Shown here one piece after another: positions 24,041 through 31,618 of a stretch of 34,681 nt of DNA (the stretch's first letter is position 1; every line of letters starts with the position of its first letter). The stretch spans positions 1 to 34,681 of the forward strand of contig JAJDUC010000085.1 of NCBI GenBank assembly GCA_022826865.1. Reading direction: 5' to 3'. This DNA comes from Anaerolineae bacterium. GTDB taxonomy: Bacteria > Chloroflexota > Anaerolineae > Aggregatilineales > Phototrophicaceae. The notes under the pieces are model-generated. The model had not been told where the DNA came from. It made no database searches and saw nothing but the letters and a program-made list of their open reading frames with translations. A program made the position numbers and the translations under genes.

Positions 24041-24426
24041 CGGGCCTGATCCCACTCATCGCGCAGTTCATTCACGTATGCTTGCGCATCCACGCCAGTC
24101 CAGATTTCTTTGCCCAAGCCGCGCAATTCGGTTAGCTGCAGTTTAGGACCGGGCTTGCTCGTCGGTAGTCCTTCATAACGCCGCTTGTTGTCGAGCGCCA
24201 TACTGCGGCGCTCGACGACTTCACCCACTCGCAGCCATTCCTCAGCTTCGTAAAAGCCTAGGGTCTCATCTCGATCGCTATCGCGCACCTCGACACGCAT
24301 TTTCCTTTGCGGCGCACTATTGAGCCAACGCGAGACGTAACTGGGGCGGACGTAGGCTTTCATCAGCACCCACTGATCCAGCGATTGGCCAGTCTGCGCC
24401 TCATAAATGTAGAACATTCTGCGCAT
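24037..24426 (-). CDS. Probable antitoxin partner of the PIN toxin
   Basis: 129 aa from ATG 24426; ATG 24417 is an alternative. The C-terminal part RGLGKEIWTGVDAQAYVNEL followed by RDEWDQ looks like a VapB-type toxin-binding tail, where the W-G-DAQ-YV-LR-EW pattern recurs in antitoxins. The N-terminal 80 residues are unusual for VapB: MFYIYEAQTGQSLDQW and EVRDSDRDETLGFYEAEEW, predicted β-rich, without an evident AbrB, RHH or Phd signature. It overlaps the toxin gene by 4 bp. Antitoxin by position and tail; DNA-binding domain unclear. Confidence 0.68.
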   Translation of the reverse strand: MRRMFYIYEAQTGQSLDQWVLMKAYVRPSYVSRWLNSAPQRKMRVEVRDSDRDETLGFYEAEEWLRVGEVVERRSMALDNKRRYEGLPTSKPGPKLQLTELRGLGKEIWTGVDAQAYVNELRDEWDQAR

Positions 24427-24500
24427 GCCGCATTCCGTACTCCGTACTTATAGCGATGTTAGCAGAGATAGTATAGTTAATCAATTCACCTCAGTAACAC
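24427..24500. other. Intergenic, upstream of the toxin-antitoxin pair
   Basis: Left part of the 487-bp gap between the antitoxin start and glnA. AT-rich with TACTTATAG and AGTATAGTTAATC stretches that could hold the toxin-antitoxin promoter, but no box pair is convincing. The rest of the gap is the palindromic element (24501-24640) and the glnA upstream region. Confidence 0.5.
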
Positions 24501-24640
24501 CAAGTAAGTAATGCGAAATTCAGCATAAGGTCGATATGTAGGGGCGACACATAGTGTCGCCCGAAAATCCGCGCTTGTGTCGGCGGGCGATTCACAGAAT
24601 CGCCCCTACACCGTTCTTCAGATTTTGCATGACTTACTTG
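24501..24640. mobile_element. MITE-like palindromic element with nested hairpins
   Basis: Outer inverted repeats CAAGTAAGTAATGCGAAATT (24501-24520) and, reversed, CAAGTAAGTCATGCAAAATC (24621-24640) match at 17 of 20 positions. Inside lies the inverted pair TGTAGGGGCGACAC (24537-24550) ... GAATCGCCCCTACA (24597-24610). Each inner arm is itself a hairpin: GGGCGACAC-ATA-GTGTCGCCC and GGGCGATTC-ACA-GAATCGCCC. No ORF fits in 140 bp. It is non-coding and probably moved by enzymes in trans, or is a hairpin repeat like those of cyanobacteria. The core resembles 33394-33465, where the outer repeats are missing. Confidence 0.72.
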
Positions 24641-24913
24641 CGTCTACTTCTGCGCCGCGGTCATGCGCATATCCGCGCCAGCTACACTATAAATTTGAGA
24701 GTGAAGCGTACAGAGCAAAACACTATGTCATCATTACAGTAGCACAATAAGCGCTACAAATTGCGCTCTGCGAAGGCAGAGTTATCATTCCCTTTTAGTA
24801 AAAACGCACAGAAAACTTCTGGCAATTTCCATAAGTTTCGCTGTGGATGCTGTAAGAATCGTCCAATACAATGGCGCTGTTTCTCAAATTGTACGCATCT
24901 AGCAGAAGGATGA
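24641..24913. other. glnA upstream region
   Basis: 273 bp without a gene. It includes the short hairpin at 24766-24781 and an AT-rich stretch ending in AATACAATGG (about 24867-24876), whose TACAAT could be a -10 box without a matching -35. I see no GlnR/TnrA-type inverted repeat and no recognisable glutamine riboswitch. Confidence 0.4.
24766..24781. terminator. Short CTCTGC/GCAGAG hairpin
   Basis: A perfect 6-bp stem around GAAG, followed by TTATCATTCCCTTTT. It could end an upstream transcript or be a leader hairpin of glnA. Weak. Confidence 0.3.
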
Positions 24914-26350
24914 ATGGAAATGCCAAGCCTTGTTCCTCCCGATTCCGCCAAGGAATCCCCCGACGCCCTGCTGGCATGGGCGAATGAAAATGACATCGTC
25001 GAAATTGATATGCGCTTCGTCGATATTCGCGGCGTGCCGCAGCATTTCAGCATTCCGATCCAGTCGATCGACGCCGGAGACTTTGATGACGGCTTTGGAT
25101 TTGATGGCTCGAGCATCCAGGGCTTCCAGGCGATCAACGAATCCGACATGATCCTGCTGGCGGATCTGAACACCGCATACGTCGATCCCTTCTTCAGCTA
25201 CAAGACGCTTGCCATGTACTGCGACGCCCACGATCCGATCAGCCGCGAGCCTTATGCGCTGGATTCGCGCGGCGTCGCCAAACGGGCCGAAGCCTATCTG
25301 GACGCCTCCGACCTGGCCGATATCGCCTATTTTGGGCCCGAAGCCGAATTCTTCATGTTCGACAATGTGCAATACAGCACATCGGAGAACAGCAGCTTTT
25401 ACCGCGTCGATTCCTTCGAAGGCGATTGGAACAGCGGCAACGAAGACCCGGCCCAAGGCCACATGAACCGCATCAAGATGGGTTACTTCCCGCTGTCGCC
25501 GCTGGACAAAACCCAGGACGTGCGCGCCGAAATGGTGCAAACCATGGCGGATGTCGGCATAGAAGTCGAGGTGCATCACCATGAAGTCGGCGGTGCCGGC
25601 CAAGCCGAGATCGACCTGAAATACGCGCCGCTGCTCGTGATGTCGGACATGATGGTGACTTACAAATACATCGTCAAGAATGTGGCGATGGCCAATGGCT
25701 TGCACGCCACCTTCATGCCCAAGCCGCTCTTCGAAGAAAACGGCTCCGGCATGCACGTGCATCAGTCGCTATGGAAAGACGGGCAGCCGCTCTTCGGCGG
25801 CGATATGTACGCCGGGCTCAGCCAGATGGCGCTCTGGTATATCGGCGGCCTGATCAAACACGCGCCGGCAACCGCGGCTTTCACCAACCCGATCACCAAC
25901 AGCTATCGCCGTCTGGTGCCCGGTTACGAAGCGCCCGTCAACCTGATTTATTCGGCGCGCAACCGCTCGGCCGGCATCCGCATCCCCATGTACAGCAACA
26001 GCCCGAAAGCCAAACGCGTTGAGGCGCGCTGGCCAGATCCCGCAGCCAATCCTTATCTATGTATGGCGGCGCTGCTGATGGCCGGAATCGACGGCATCAA
26101 GAACCAGATTGATCCGGGCGAATCGGCGGAAGTTGACCTGTACGAAGGCGACCATGAAACGCCGGTGATGCCGGGCACGCTCGGCGAAGCCCTGCGCGAA
26201 TTGGAAGCGAATCATGACTTCTTGCTGGAGGGCGGCGTCTTCAGCGAAGCCTTCATCGAGAATTACATCGCCTACAAGCAGGTCGAGGATCAGGACGCGG
26301 TGGCGATGCGTCCGCATCCCTACGAGTTCGAGTTGTATTTCAGCATTTAG
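24914..26350 (+). CDS. glnA: Glutamine synthetase, type I
   Basis: Makes glutamine from glutamate, ammonium and ATP; a dodecamer in the cytoplasm. 478 aa; ATG 24914 follows AGAAGGATGA. Conserved islands: GFDGSSIQGFQ, FGPEAEFFMFD, VEVHHHEVGGAGQAEIDLKY, GSGMHVHQSLWKDG, NPITNSYRRLVPGYEAPVNL, the RIPMYSNSPKAKRVEARWPD stretch and the C-terminal MRPHPYEFELYFSI. Counting from the C-terminus, Y410 in VDLYEGDHE sits where the adenylylated tyrosine of the β subtype (NLYDLP in E. coli) lies, but the surrounding sequence is changed. A hairpin with T-tract follows at 26393. No PII or adenylyltransferase gene is in the window. Confidence 0.97.
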   Translation: MEMPSLVPPDSAKESPDALLAWANENDIVEIDMRFVDIRGVPQHFSIPIQSIDAGDFDDGFGFDGSSIQGFQAINESDMILLADLNTAYVDPFFSYKTLAMYCDAHDPISREPYALDSRGVAKRAEAYLDASDLADIAYFGPEAEFFMFDNVQYSTSENSSFYRVDSFEGDWNSGNEDPAQGHMNRIKMGYFPLSPLDKTQDVRAEMVQTMADVGIEVEVHHHEVGGAGQAEIDLKYAPLLVMSDMMVTYKYIVKNVAMANGLHATFMPKPLFEENGSGMHVHQSLWKDGQPLFGGDMYAGLSQMALWYIGGLIKHAPATAAFTNPITNSYRRLVPGYEAPVNLIYSARNRSAGIRIPMYSNSPKAKRVEARWPDPAANPYLCMAALLMAGIDGIKNQIDPGESAEVDLYEGDHETPVMPGTLGEALRELEANHDFLLEGGVFSEAFIENYIAYKQVEDQDAVAMRPHPYEFELYFSI

Positions 26351-26392
26351 CCGCCACCGCAACAACCAAAGCTGGAACAGAATCAGATTAGT

Positions 26393-26422
26393 GGGCGACC
26401 CTATGGGCCGCCCCTACTTTTT
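26393..26422 (+). terminator. Hairpin with T-tract after glnA (repeat-derived)
   Basis: GGGCG-A-CCC, loop TAT, GGG-C-CGCCC: an 8-bp stem with one A·C mismatch, then CTAC and TTTTT. The right arm ends in CGCCCCTAC, the border of the dispersed palindromes, so a half-element seems to serve as the glnA terminator. It lies between convergent glnA and the patatin gene. Confidence 0.6.
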
Positions 26423-26436
26423 GTTGCGTTGCGATC

Positions 26437-27519
26437 TCAAAACCTCTGCGCGGCGAAAGGCGAATTCGACCAGTCTGTATGCTCGTAACCCGGCTCGGCA
26501 TGGCCGCCGATGGTATTCCAGGGCAGGGCCCGCTCTTTCATCCAGTCGATCTTTGACGCGTAGGCATAGCCGATCCGCTCCATCAGTTCCAATTCTTCTT
26601 CCGCGCAGCTGTCCAGCGCCAGCGCGGCCGGGTCGACATCGCCGACCTCAAGTTCCAGGTTGTGCTCGATGTTCTGCCGCGTCAACGCCGGGTTATAACG
26701 GCGAAAGTCCATCGTCCGGTAGATGGCGCGGGTCATATAGACTTGCTGCATGGTGGCGTCGTCCATCCCTTCGTGGATCAGATACTCGACCCAGGTCTTC
26801 AGCCAGAAGCCCTTGCCCGCGCCTTCGGTCTGCATATTGGACTGGTAGCCGTTCCCCAGCGAGATATGAATCAGGTTTTCCGCGCGCATGCCCAGGTACT
26901 CGACCGCCTCGACCGCGGTCGCCAGGCAGGGATTGCCAAAAGAACCGACGCCGCCATCGACAAGGTTGCCTTGCACCGGCGCGAAGAACATGGGCGCGGC
27001 CACACTGGAGGCGACCGCCCCGGCCAGCGGCCATTCGGCGAAGAGCGGCGCGCCCGGCCCCACATTGATGATGTAATAGGTAGAACTGGTGCGCAAGTCC
27101 TTGGTCGTCAGCAAGATGCCCAAAGCGTCGATGTCCTTCAGACGTTTGCCCTCGCCCAGCGGACCCAGCGCCTTGAGAAAGGGCCGAAAGGGGTAAAGAT
27201 GACGCATGCCGTTCAGCAGGAAACGCAGCCAACGCAAGCGTTTGGCGCGGCCGAAAGCTTGCGGCAAGCGCAATCGGTAAACTTCGTCCATGATCTCTCG
27301 CGCGCTCATGCCCAAGCCCAGCCCGGCGCAGATGAGCGCGCCAGTGCTTGTGCCGCCGACGAGCTTGAACAGTTCATAGGCTGGCTTGTCCGCCTGCTCT
27401 TCGAGCCAGCAGAGGATAGCCAAGGCGATGATGCCGCGCATGCCTCCGCCGTCAATCGATAAGATGAGATCTTTCTTGTAGGGATTGAAGAGGAACTTGT
27501 ACGGTCCGATTGCGGTCAT
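26437..27519 (-). CDS. Patatin-like phospholipase
   Basis: 360 aa lipid acyl hydrolase with a Ser-Asp dyad. Start taken at ATG 27519 (GGTGAAG upstream); the frame has an earlier ATG at 27549. The oxyanion loop is SIDGGGMRGIIAL, the nucleophile elbow GGTSTGALI (G-x-S-x-G), the APMFFAP block follows, and the catalytic aspartate is in LVDGGVGSFGNP. The N-terminus MTAIGPYKFLFNPYKKDLIL has no signal peptide, so it acts in the cytoplasm or on the inner membrane face. Such proteins turn over phospholipids, and some are effectors in CBASS defence, but no cyclase or other defence gene is next to it, so a metabolic role is more likely. Confidence 0.92.
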   Translation of the reverse strand: MTAIGPYKFLFNPYKKDLILSIDGGGMRGIIALAILCWLEEQADKPAYELFKLVGGTSTGALICAGLGLGMSAREIMDEVYRLRLPQAFGRAKRLRWLRFLLNGMRHLYPFRPFLKALGPLGEGKRLKDIDALGILLTTKDLRTSSTYYIINVGPGAPLFAEWPLAGAVASSVAAPMFFAPVQGNLVDGGVGSFGNPCLATAVEAVEYLGMRAENLIHISLGNGYQSNMQTEGAGKGFWLKTWVEYLIHEGMDDATMQQVYMTRAIYRTMDFRRYNPALTRQNIEHNLELEVGDVDPAALALDSCAEEELELMERIGYAYASKIDWMKERALPWNTIGGHAEPGYEHTDWSNSPFAAQRF

Positions 27520-27644
27520 TTGCGCTTCACCATAGGCGGGCGGCAACAAATACCATTATAGGCGATGCATACCCGGCCCGACGCAGGATGCGGCGCGAAT
27601 CGCCTGCAACCCGCGCTGCCTGGCTGCAAGCGCGCAAGTCAGCC

Positions 27645-27673
27645 TTGTTAGCGGCTCTCGCCTCGGTTATACT
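27645..27673 (+). promoter_or_regulatory. Promoter of tRNA-Gly
   Basis: TTGTTA (27645-27650), 17-nt spacer, TATACT (27668-27673). The expected start, about 27680, is 6 nt before the mature tRNA 5' end. Well-formed sigma70-type promoter. Confidence 0.75.
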
Positions 27674-27685
27674 GCCTCTGACGAC

Positions 27686-27757
27686 GCGGGTATAGTTCAG
27701 CGGTAGAACGTTTCCTTGCCAAGGAAAAGGTCACGGGTTCGAATCCCGTTACCCGCT
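27686..27757 (+). tRNA. tRNA-Gly (anticodon GCC)
   Basis: 72 nt. Acceptor GCGGGTA (27686-27692) pairs with TACCCGC (27750-27756), discriminator T27757, and CCA is not encoded. The anticodon arm CCTTGCCAAGG shows loop anticodon GCC; the T arm is CGGG-TTCGAAT-CCCG. It reads GGC and GGT codons. Followed by a clear intrinsic terminator. Confidence 0.96.
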
Positions 27758-27773
27758 CAGGCGGATCTTGCAG

Positions 27774-27798
27774 AACCAATCCTGGCGATTGGTTTTTT
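27774..27798 (+). terminator. Intrinsic terminator after tRNA-Gly
   Basis: AACCAATC (27774-27781), loop CTGGC, GATTGGTT (27787-27794), with a run of six T (27793-27798). A perfect 8-bp stem 16 nt after the tRNA. Confidence 0.88.
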
Positions 27799-27953
27799 AG
27801 CGCCGATCCGATCCCGCGAAATCGGGAGCGGTTTGGTAAGACGAGCCGCTGCAAGCCCGTCTATCCATACGCGTCTGCCTAAAAGGCGCGCCGTCCGTTT
27901 GTAAGAGCGCGGCTTCGCGCCGCGGCATAGTGAAGTGAAGAGGAATAAAGACG

Positions 27954-28340
27954 TTGATATCCGTGAGAGAATCATCCGAACTCCGGGAAGACGCCCAACT
28001 GGTGATAGACGTTTTGAGCGAGAAAGAAGCCGTCGCGCTGGACTTCTCGGCGGACTCGGTTTCCTGGCTCGACGCTTATATTGATCAGCATCGTGAAGAA
28101 CTGGACGCCGGCGACAAGACCGTCTTGCAGGAGAAGTTTGGCGCCTACCTGGGCGAATCCATACGGCACAACTATGGCGGCCGCTGGGTAAAAGACAGCG
28201 ACGATCAATGGATGATCGTCTTCGACGAACGGCACCAAGCTTCGCCATTTGACATCATCGGCGATCATCTCGACCACCACACCGCATTGAGCCAGGTCTT
28301 CGAGCATTTGCCGGACGCGCTTGAACTGCGGCAGAACTAG
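27954..28340 (+). CDS. Conserved protein of unknown function (DUF3806-like)
   Basis: 128 aa. The frame begins with TTG 27954, and GAGGA lies about 9 nt upstream, so the TTG start is believable; GTG 27963 is the alternative. Islands LQEKFGAYLGESIRHNYGGR and WVKDSDDQWMIVFDE recall small proteins with an (F/Y)GxYLGE motif followed by GGRW, possibly DUF3806 or a relative; function unknown. Acidic, soluble, no signal peptide. Lies between tRNA-Gly and the convergent STAND gene, and ends before a bidirectional terminator. Confidence 0.72.
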   Translation: MISVRESSELREDAQLVIDVLSEKEAVALDFSADSVSWLDAYIDQHREELDAGDKTVLQEKFGAYLGESIRHNYGGRWVKDSDDQWMIVFDERHQASPFDIIGDHLDHHTALSQVFEHLPDALELRQN

Positions 28341-28389
28341 CCGCCGCCGACCGGAAATCCCGCAAAGATTCTACAAAGAGAGCAAAGCG

Positions 28390-28413
28390 AGGGCGCTTTC
28401 AAAGCGCCCTTTT
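28390..28413. terminator. Bidirectional intrinsic terminator
   Basis: AGGGCGCTT (28390-28398), loop TCA, AAGCGCCCT (28402-28410), TTT: perfect 9-bp stem with T after and AAAGCG before. It lies between convergent genes (27954-28340 and 28487-31234) and could serve both. Confidence 0.8.
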
Positions 28414-28486
28414 GGCGTGCTTGCGTCGGCTAGGAACTGTGGAGAATCGGCCAGCGGATAACTGCCGCAATCTATAATCTGGCCGG

Positions 28487-31234
28487 TTAGTTGTAATTGT
28501 AGGCGTTGGCGGCGTATTCCCGGGCTGTGCCCGCGACGACAGCGAGCGCGACTCCGCGAGCGGCGGCCCGTTCTCTGGCGCCGGCCACCTCGCCTTTCAG
28601 GCGCAGCAATTCGCGATCTTCCGGATCGTAGGTCAAGCCGTCGTTGATCAGCAATTCGGCAATCGAAGACAGGAAGAGGTTGCGCATCATCAGGCTGACC
28701 AGCTCGGCGATGACGCCGACCACAGCCCGGCTGTCTTGCTCTTCATAGGCGACATGCAAGGCTTGCCGAAAACGGGTGAGCGCTTCCGGAAGGCGTTCGG
28801 CTTTGGTCAAGATCTGCCCAAGATGGCGCAGTTGCCGCGCCTCGGTCGCCCTGTCCCCAACTTCGCGCGCGATATATAGCGCCGATGTATGGAAATTGAT
28901 CGCTTCGCTCCAGCGTTCCAGCTTGACATTGACATCGCCCAAGCCGCGCAGCACTTGCCCTTCCATTTCTCGTTTTTCCTGCTGCTTGAAACGCTCGTTG
29001 GCTTCTTCCAGCATCTCGACCGCGCGGCGCGTTTCATCGGCATCGAGATAGGCCATGCCCAGCTTGTACAGAATGAAGGCTTCATTCTGCATATCGTCGC
29101 GGTGGCGCGCGGCGCCGAGCGCCTGTTCATAAGCTTCCACGGCAATGCCGGGTTCGCCTAATTCCTTATGGGCATTGCCCCGCGTGATTTGCAGGAACAT
29201 CGCCGCCTCATCGTCCGCCAATTCCTCCGCCAGGTGCAGGCCGCGTTGCACATGCTGCAGAGCGGAAACGGAAGAATTGCTGCGCACCAGGAGGCCGGCC
29301 AACATATCCAGCGTCTCCAGGATGCCGGCGCTGTCCTCCTGTTTCTCGTGAATCGCCAGCACTTCGTTATAGGTCGCCACCGCCTCTTGCTCGCGCTTCT
29401 GGCCTATCTGCACCTTGCCAACCGCCTCCAGGATCTGCAGAACGCGGGGCGTGTCTTCATGCTGCCGCGCGAAGGAAAGCGCCGTGCGCAGCTTGACCTG
29501 TTCGATGGCGGCCGGCGTGCTTTCCTTGCTGACCAAAAGCCCGGCCAGCATGTCCAGCGTTTCCAGAACGCCGTCCTTGTCTTCGGCGCTTTCATAAATC
29601 TCCAGGACATCGCCGTATGTGGCGACCGCCTCATTCTCGCGCCCTTGAGTGATCTGCATGCGCGCGATCGCCTTGAGAATCTGAAGCTGGCGCGCGGTTT
29701 CGTTGTTCTGGCTGGCCACATTGAGCGCTGTTTTCAGCTGGTCGATATTGACCGACTGCAATTCATTATCATCAAGCGACAAGAAAGTCCCGTCATCGGC
29801 CTGCGCGGTCTCTTCCTCGTCCGCGTCCTGCGCAGCAGCGAAGTCGCCGTCATGCAGCAAAGGCGGCTCGTCCTCATCGCCATCGATCAACTCCAGATCG
29901 CCGATCGCCACTTCTTCCAGTTCCGAGAATTTAAGTTCAGCGACTGGATCCGCCGCCGGCTCTTCATCCGGCAGGTCTTCGAATTCAAGGTTGTCGCCGT
30001 CGCGGATCGCACGCAGGCGCCGCAATTCATAGTTGTAGCCGGAGGCGACGAGCCCGCCCTCGAGCGGCGCGAGCGCTTCCGACAGATCGGCCGCAAGATC
30101 CGCTTCCTCATTTTCCGCCGCCCATTCAGCGGTGGCGATCAGGTTCCCGATTTCGCTCGTCACGGTCGACAAGGCGTCATCCGAACCGGCATGCACATCA
30201 AGATAATCGCGCGAAGTATCCATGATATCGGCGCGCAGCGCATCCAAACGATCGCGCTCCAGCGCCCAATCCACAAGAAAAGCGCGCACCAATGGATGCA
30301 GCCGGTAGTAAGCCTCGCCCCCGCGCTGGAAGCGATCGACGAGAAAGAGCCGCGACAGAATCGTCATGGACATATCGATGGATTCGGCCGCGATGCCGCT
30401 GAGCAGATTGAGAAAGGCGACCGATGCCTCGCCGCGGATGGTCGCGCCGAGGAAGAGCAGCAAGTCGCGCAGGCGATCGTTCAATCCATCAAAGCTGATG
30501 CTCAGCGCCGCCAAAGGCGAGCGATCGTCGTGGCTTTCAAGCGCCTCCGCCAGCGTCGCGCTGAAATCGCCGGGCGTTTGGCGCGCGATGATCATGCTGC
30601 GCGCCGACAGTGTTAGCGGGAAGGCGGCCAGGCCCAGTTGCGCCACGATGGCGCGAATCTCTTCGTCTGCCTCATTGTCCTTGATGCCCGCCTTCTGTTT
30701 GAAGAGGCGGACGGCATCGCTTTCCGTCAGGCTGCCAATCGCTTGATTCCGCCAATCTCCTTCAGCGAGCGCCTGGGAGCTGGTCACCACTAGCGGGATA
30801 TCGGCGTCGCAACGCCTGACAAACTCGGCCAACACTTCAGCCTCGATCTCGCCATCGAAAATGAGCAGCGGCCGCTGCTCCCGCAGCAGCGCATTGACGG
30901 CGGCGCCTTGCGTAAGCGGGTTTTCGGCGTTGGCGGCTTCCATATCGCCATAGGCGCGGGCCAGGCGCACGATAAGCTCAACCAGAGGCGGGCGGGCTGT
31001 ATCCAGCCAAATAACCGGGCGAGCGTGCTGCTGCAAGTAGACATTGGCGATAGTCGCGGCGACGGTGGTTTTGCCCGTGCCCGCCGCCCCGTGCAGGACC
31101 AGTTGTTGATTTTGGCGAAGGCGCAGCAGAAGCGCCCGGAGCAGATCGTCCCGCCCAACCGGGCGTCCGAGGCGGCGCAATGGCAACTCTGTAACCGCAG
31201 TGACAGCCGCTTCCAAAGGTTTAAGCTCCGCCAT
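28487..31234 (-). CDS. STAND NTPase with TPR repeats
   Basis: 915 aa. ATG 31234 follows GAGGGG. Residues 20-330 form an AAA/NB-ARC-type ATPase: Walker A GAAGTGKTT (49-57, K55), Walker B LLIFDGEI (D127), sensor VVTSSQAL and a winged-helix end RLHPLVRAFLVDWAL. Residues 413-492 are a very acidic, low-complexity linker. From 500 on, tetratricopeptide repeats; residues 500-581 and 582-663 are a tandem pair with many identical positions (LQILKAIARMQI/LQILEAVGKVQI, EAVATY, LETLDMLAGLLV). No effector domain is attached, so a partner protein or oligomer would be needed. STAND proteins act as regulators, apoptosis-like or defence switches; here only the fold is known. GC content matches the chromosome. 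Confidence 0.88.
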   Translation of the reverse strand: MAELKPLEAAVTAVTELPLRRLGRPVGRDDLLRALLLRLRQNQQLVLHGAAGTGKTTVAATIANVYLQQHARPVIWLDTARPPLVELIVRLARAYGDMEAANAENPLTQGAAVNALLREQRPLLIFDGEIEAEVLAEFVRRCDADIPLVVTSSQALAEGDWRNQAIGSLTESDAVRLFKQKAGIKDNEADEEIRAIVAQLGLAAFPLTLSARSMIIARQTPGDFSATLAEALESHDDRSPLAALSISFDGLNDRLRDLLLFLGATIRGEASVAFLNLLSGIAAESIDMSMTILSRLFLVDRFQRGGEAYYRLHPLVRAFLVDWALERDRLDALRADIMDTSRDYLDVHAGSDDALSTVTSEIGNLIATAEWAAENEEADLAADLSEALAPLEGGLVASGYNYELRRLRAIRDGDNLEFEDLPDEEPAADPVAELKFSELEEVAIGDLELIDGDEDEPPLLHDGDFAAAQDADEEETAQADDGTFLSLDDNELQSVNIDQLKTALNVASQNNETARQLQILKAIARMQITQGRENEAVATYGDVLEIYESAEDKDGVLETLDMLAGLLVSKESTPAAIEQVKLRTALSFARQHEDTPRVLQILEAVGKVQIGQKREQEAVATYNEVLAIHEKQEDSAGILETLDMLAGLLVRSNSSVSALQHVQRGLHLAEELADDEAAMFLQITRGNAHKELGEPGIAVEAYEQALGAARHRDDMQNEAFILYKLGMAYLDADETRRAVEMLEEANERFKQQEKREMEGQVLRGLGDVNVKLERWSEAINFHTSALYIAREVGDRATEARQLRHLGQILTKAERLPEALTRFRQALHVAYEEQDSRAVVGVIAELVSLMMRNLFLSSIAELLINDGLTYDPEDRELLRLKGEVAGARERAAARGVALAVVAGTAREYAANAYNYN

Positions 31235-31381
31235 ATTCCCCTCGGAGTGTGCTATTTCGTTAAGTTCGGCAAATCATCATTCAGTATATATGGACATGCG
31301 GATTAGGACAATTTGACTGCGCCCTTTTGCAGCGGCGCTTTCCGAGCGGGCGCGGCGGGCGCCAACGCCGTTTGCCGGGGC

Positions 31382-31410
31382 TTGAAAATGGCGCGACCCG
31401 CCTATACAAT
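31382..31410 (+). promoter_or_regulatory. Promoter of tRNA-Lys
   Basis: TTGAAA (31382-31387), 17-nt spacer, TACAAT (31405-31410); the mature tRNA begins 13 nt later. A plausible sigma70-type promoter. Confidence 0.65.
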
Positions 31411-31422
31411 TCTTCGCTGTTT

Positions 31423-31494
31423 GGGCGCGTGGCGCAATGGCAGCGCAGTTGACTTTTAATCAATTGGTTGCAGGTTCGAATCCTGCCGCGCTCA
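31423..31494 (+). tRNA. tRNA-Lys (anticodon TTT)
   Basis: 72 nt. Acceptor GGGCGCG (31423-31429) pairs with CGCGCTC (31487-31493) including one G·T, discriminator A31494, no encoded CCA. Anticodon stem GTTGA/TCAAT around loop CTTTTAA (anticodon TTT); T arm GCAGG-TTCGAAT-CCTGC. The stem has a terminal G·T pair. It reads AAA and AAG. Confidence 0.93.
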
Positions 31495-31618
31495 TACTCC
31501 AACCCGCCGTTGCCGATACCTGCAAACAGCTTCTGTTGCTGCGGGCTCTTCAAAGATTCATTGTGACAATCATAAGTCTTTGAGATGTCCGTGCATGCGC
31601 TATTGCTTCACGCTCGCC

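Noticed and set aside
24501..24640. CRISPR-like or attC-like array
   Set aside because: Only a single nested palindrome; no regularly spaced direct repeats and no integrase or cas gene nearby.
24899..25762. 287-aa open frame opposite glnA
   Set aside because: Antisense shadow of glutamine synthetase.
26437..27519. Patatin-like protein as a CBASS effector
   Set aside because: No nucleotidyltransferase, HORMA, TRIP13 or E1/E2-like gene is near; neighbours are glnA and a tRNA.
29168..30616. 482-aa open frame opposite the STAND gene
   Set aside because: Antisense shadow; repeats within it only mirror the TPR repeats.
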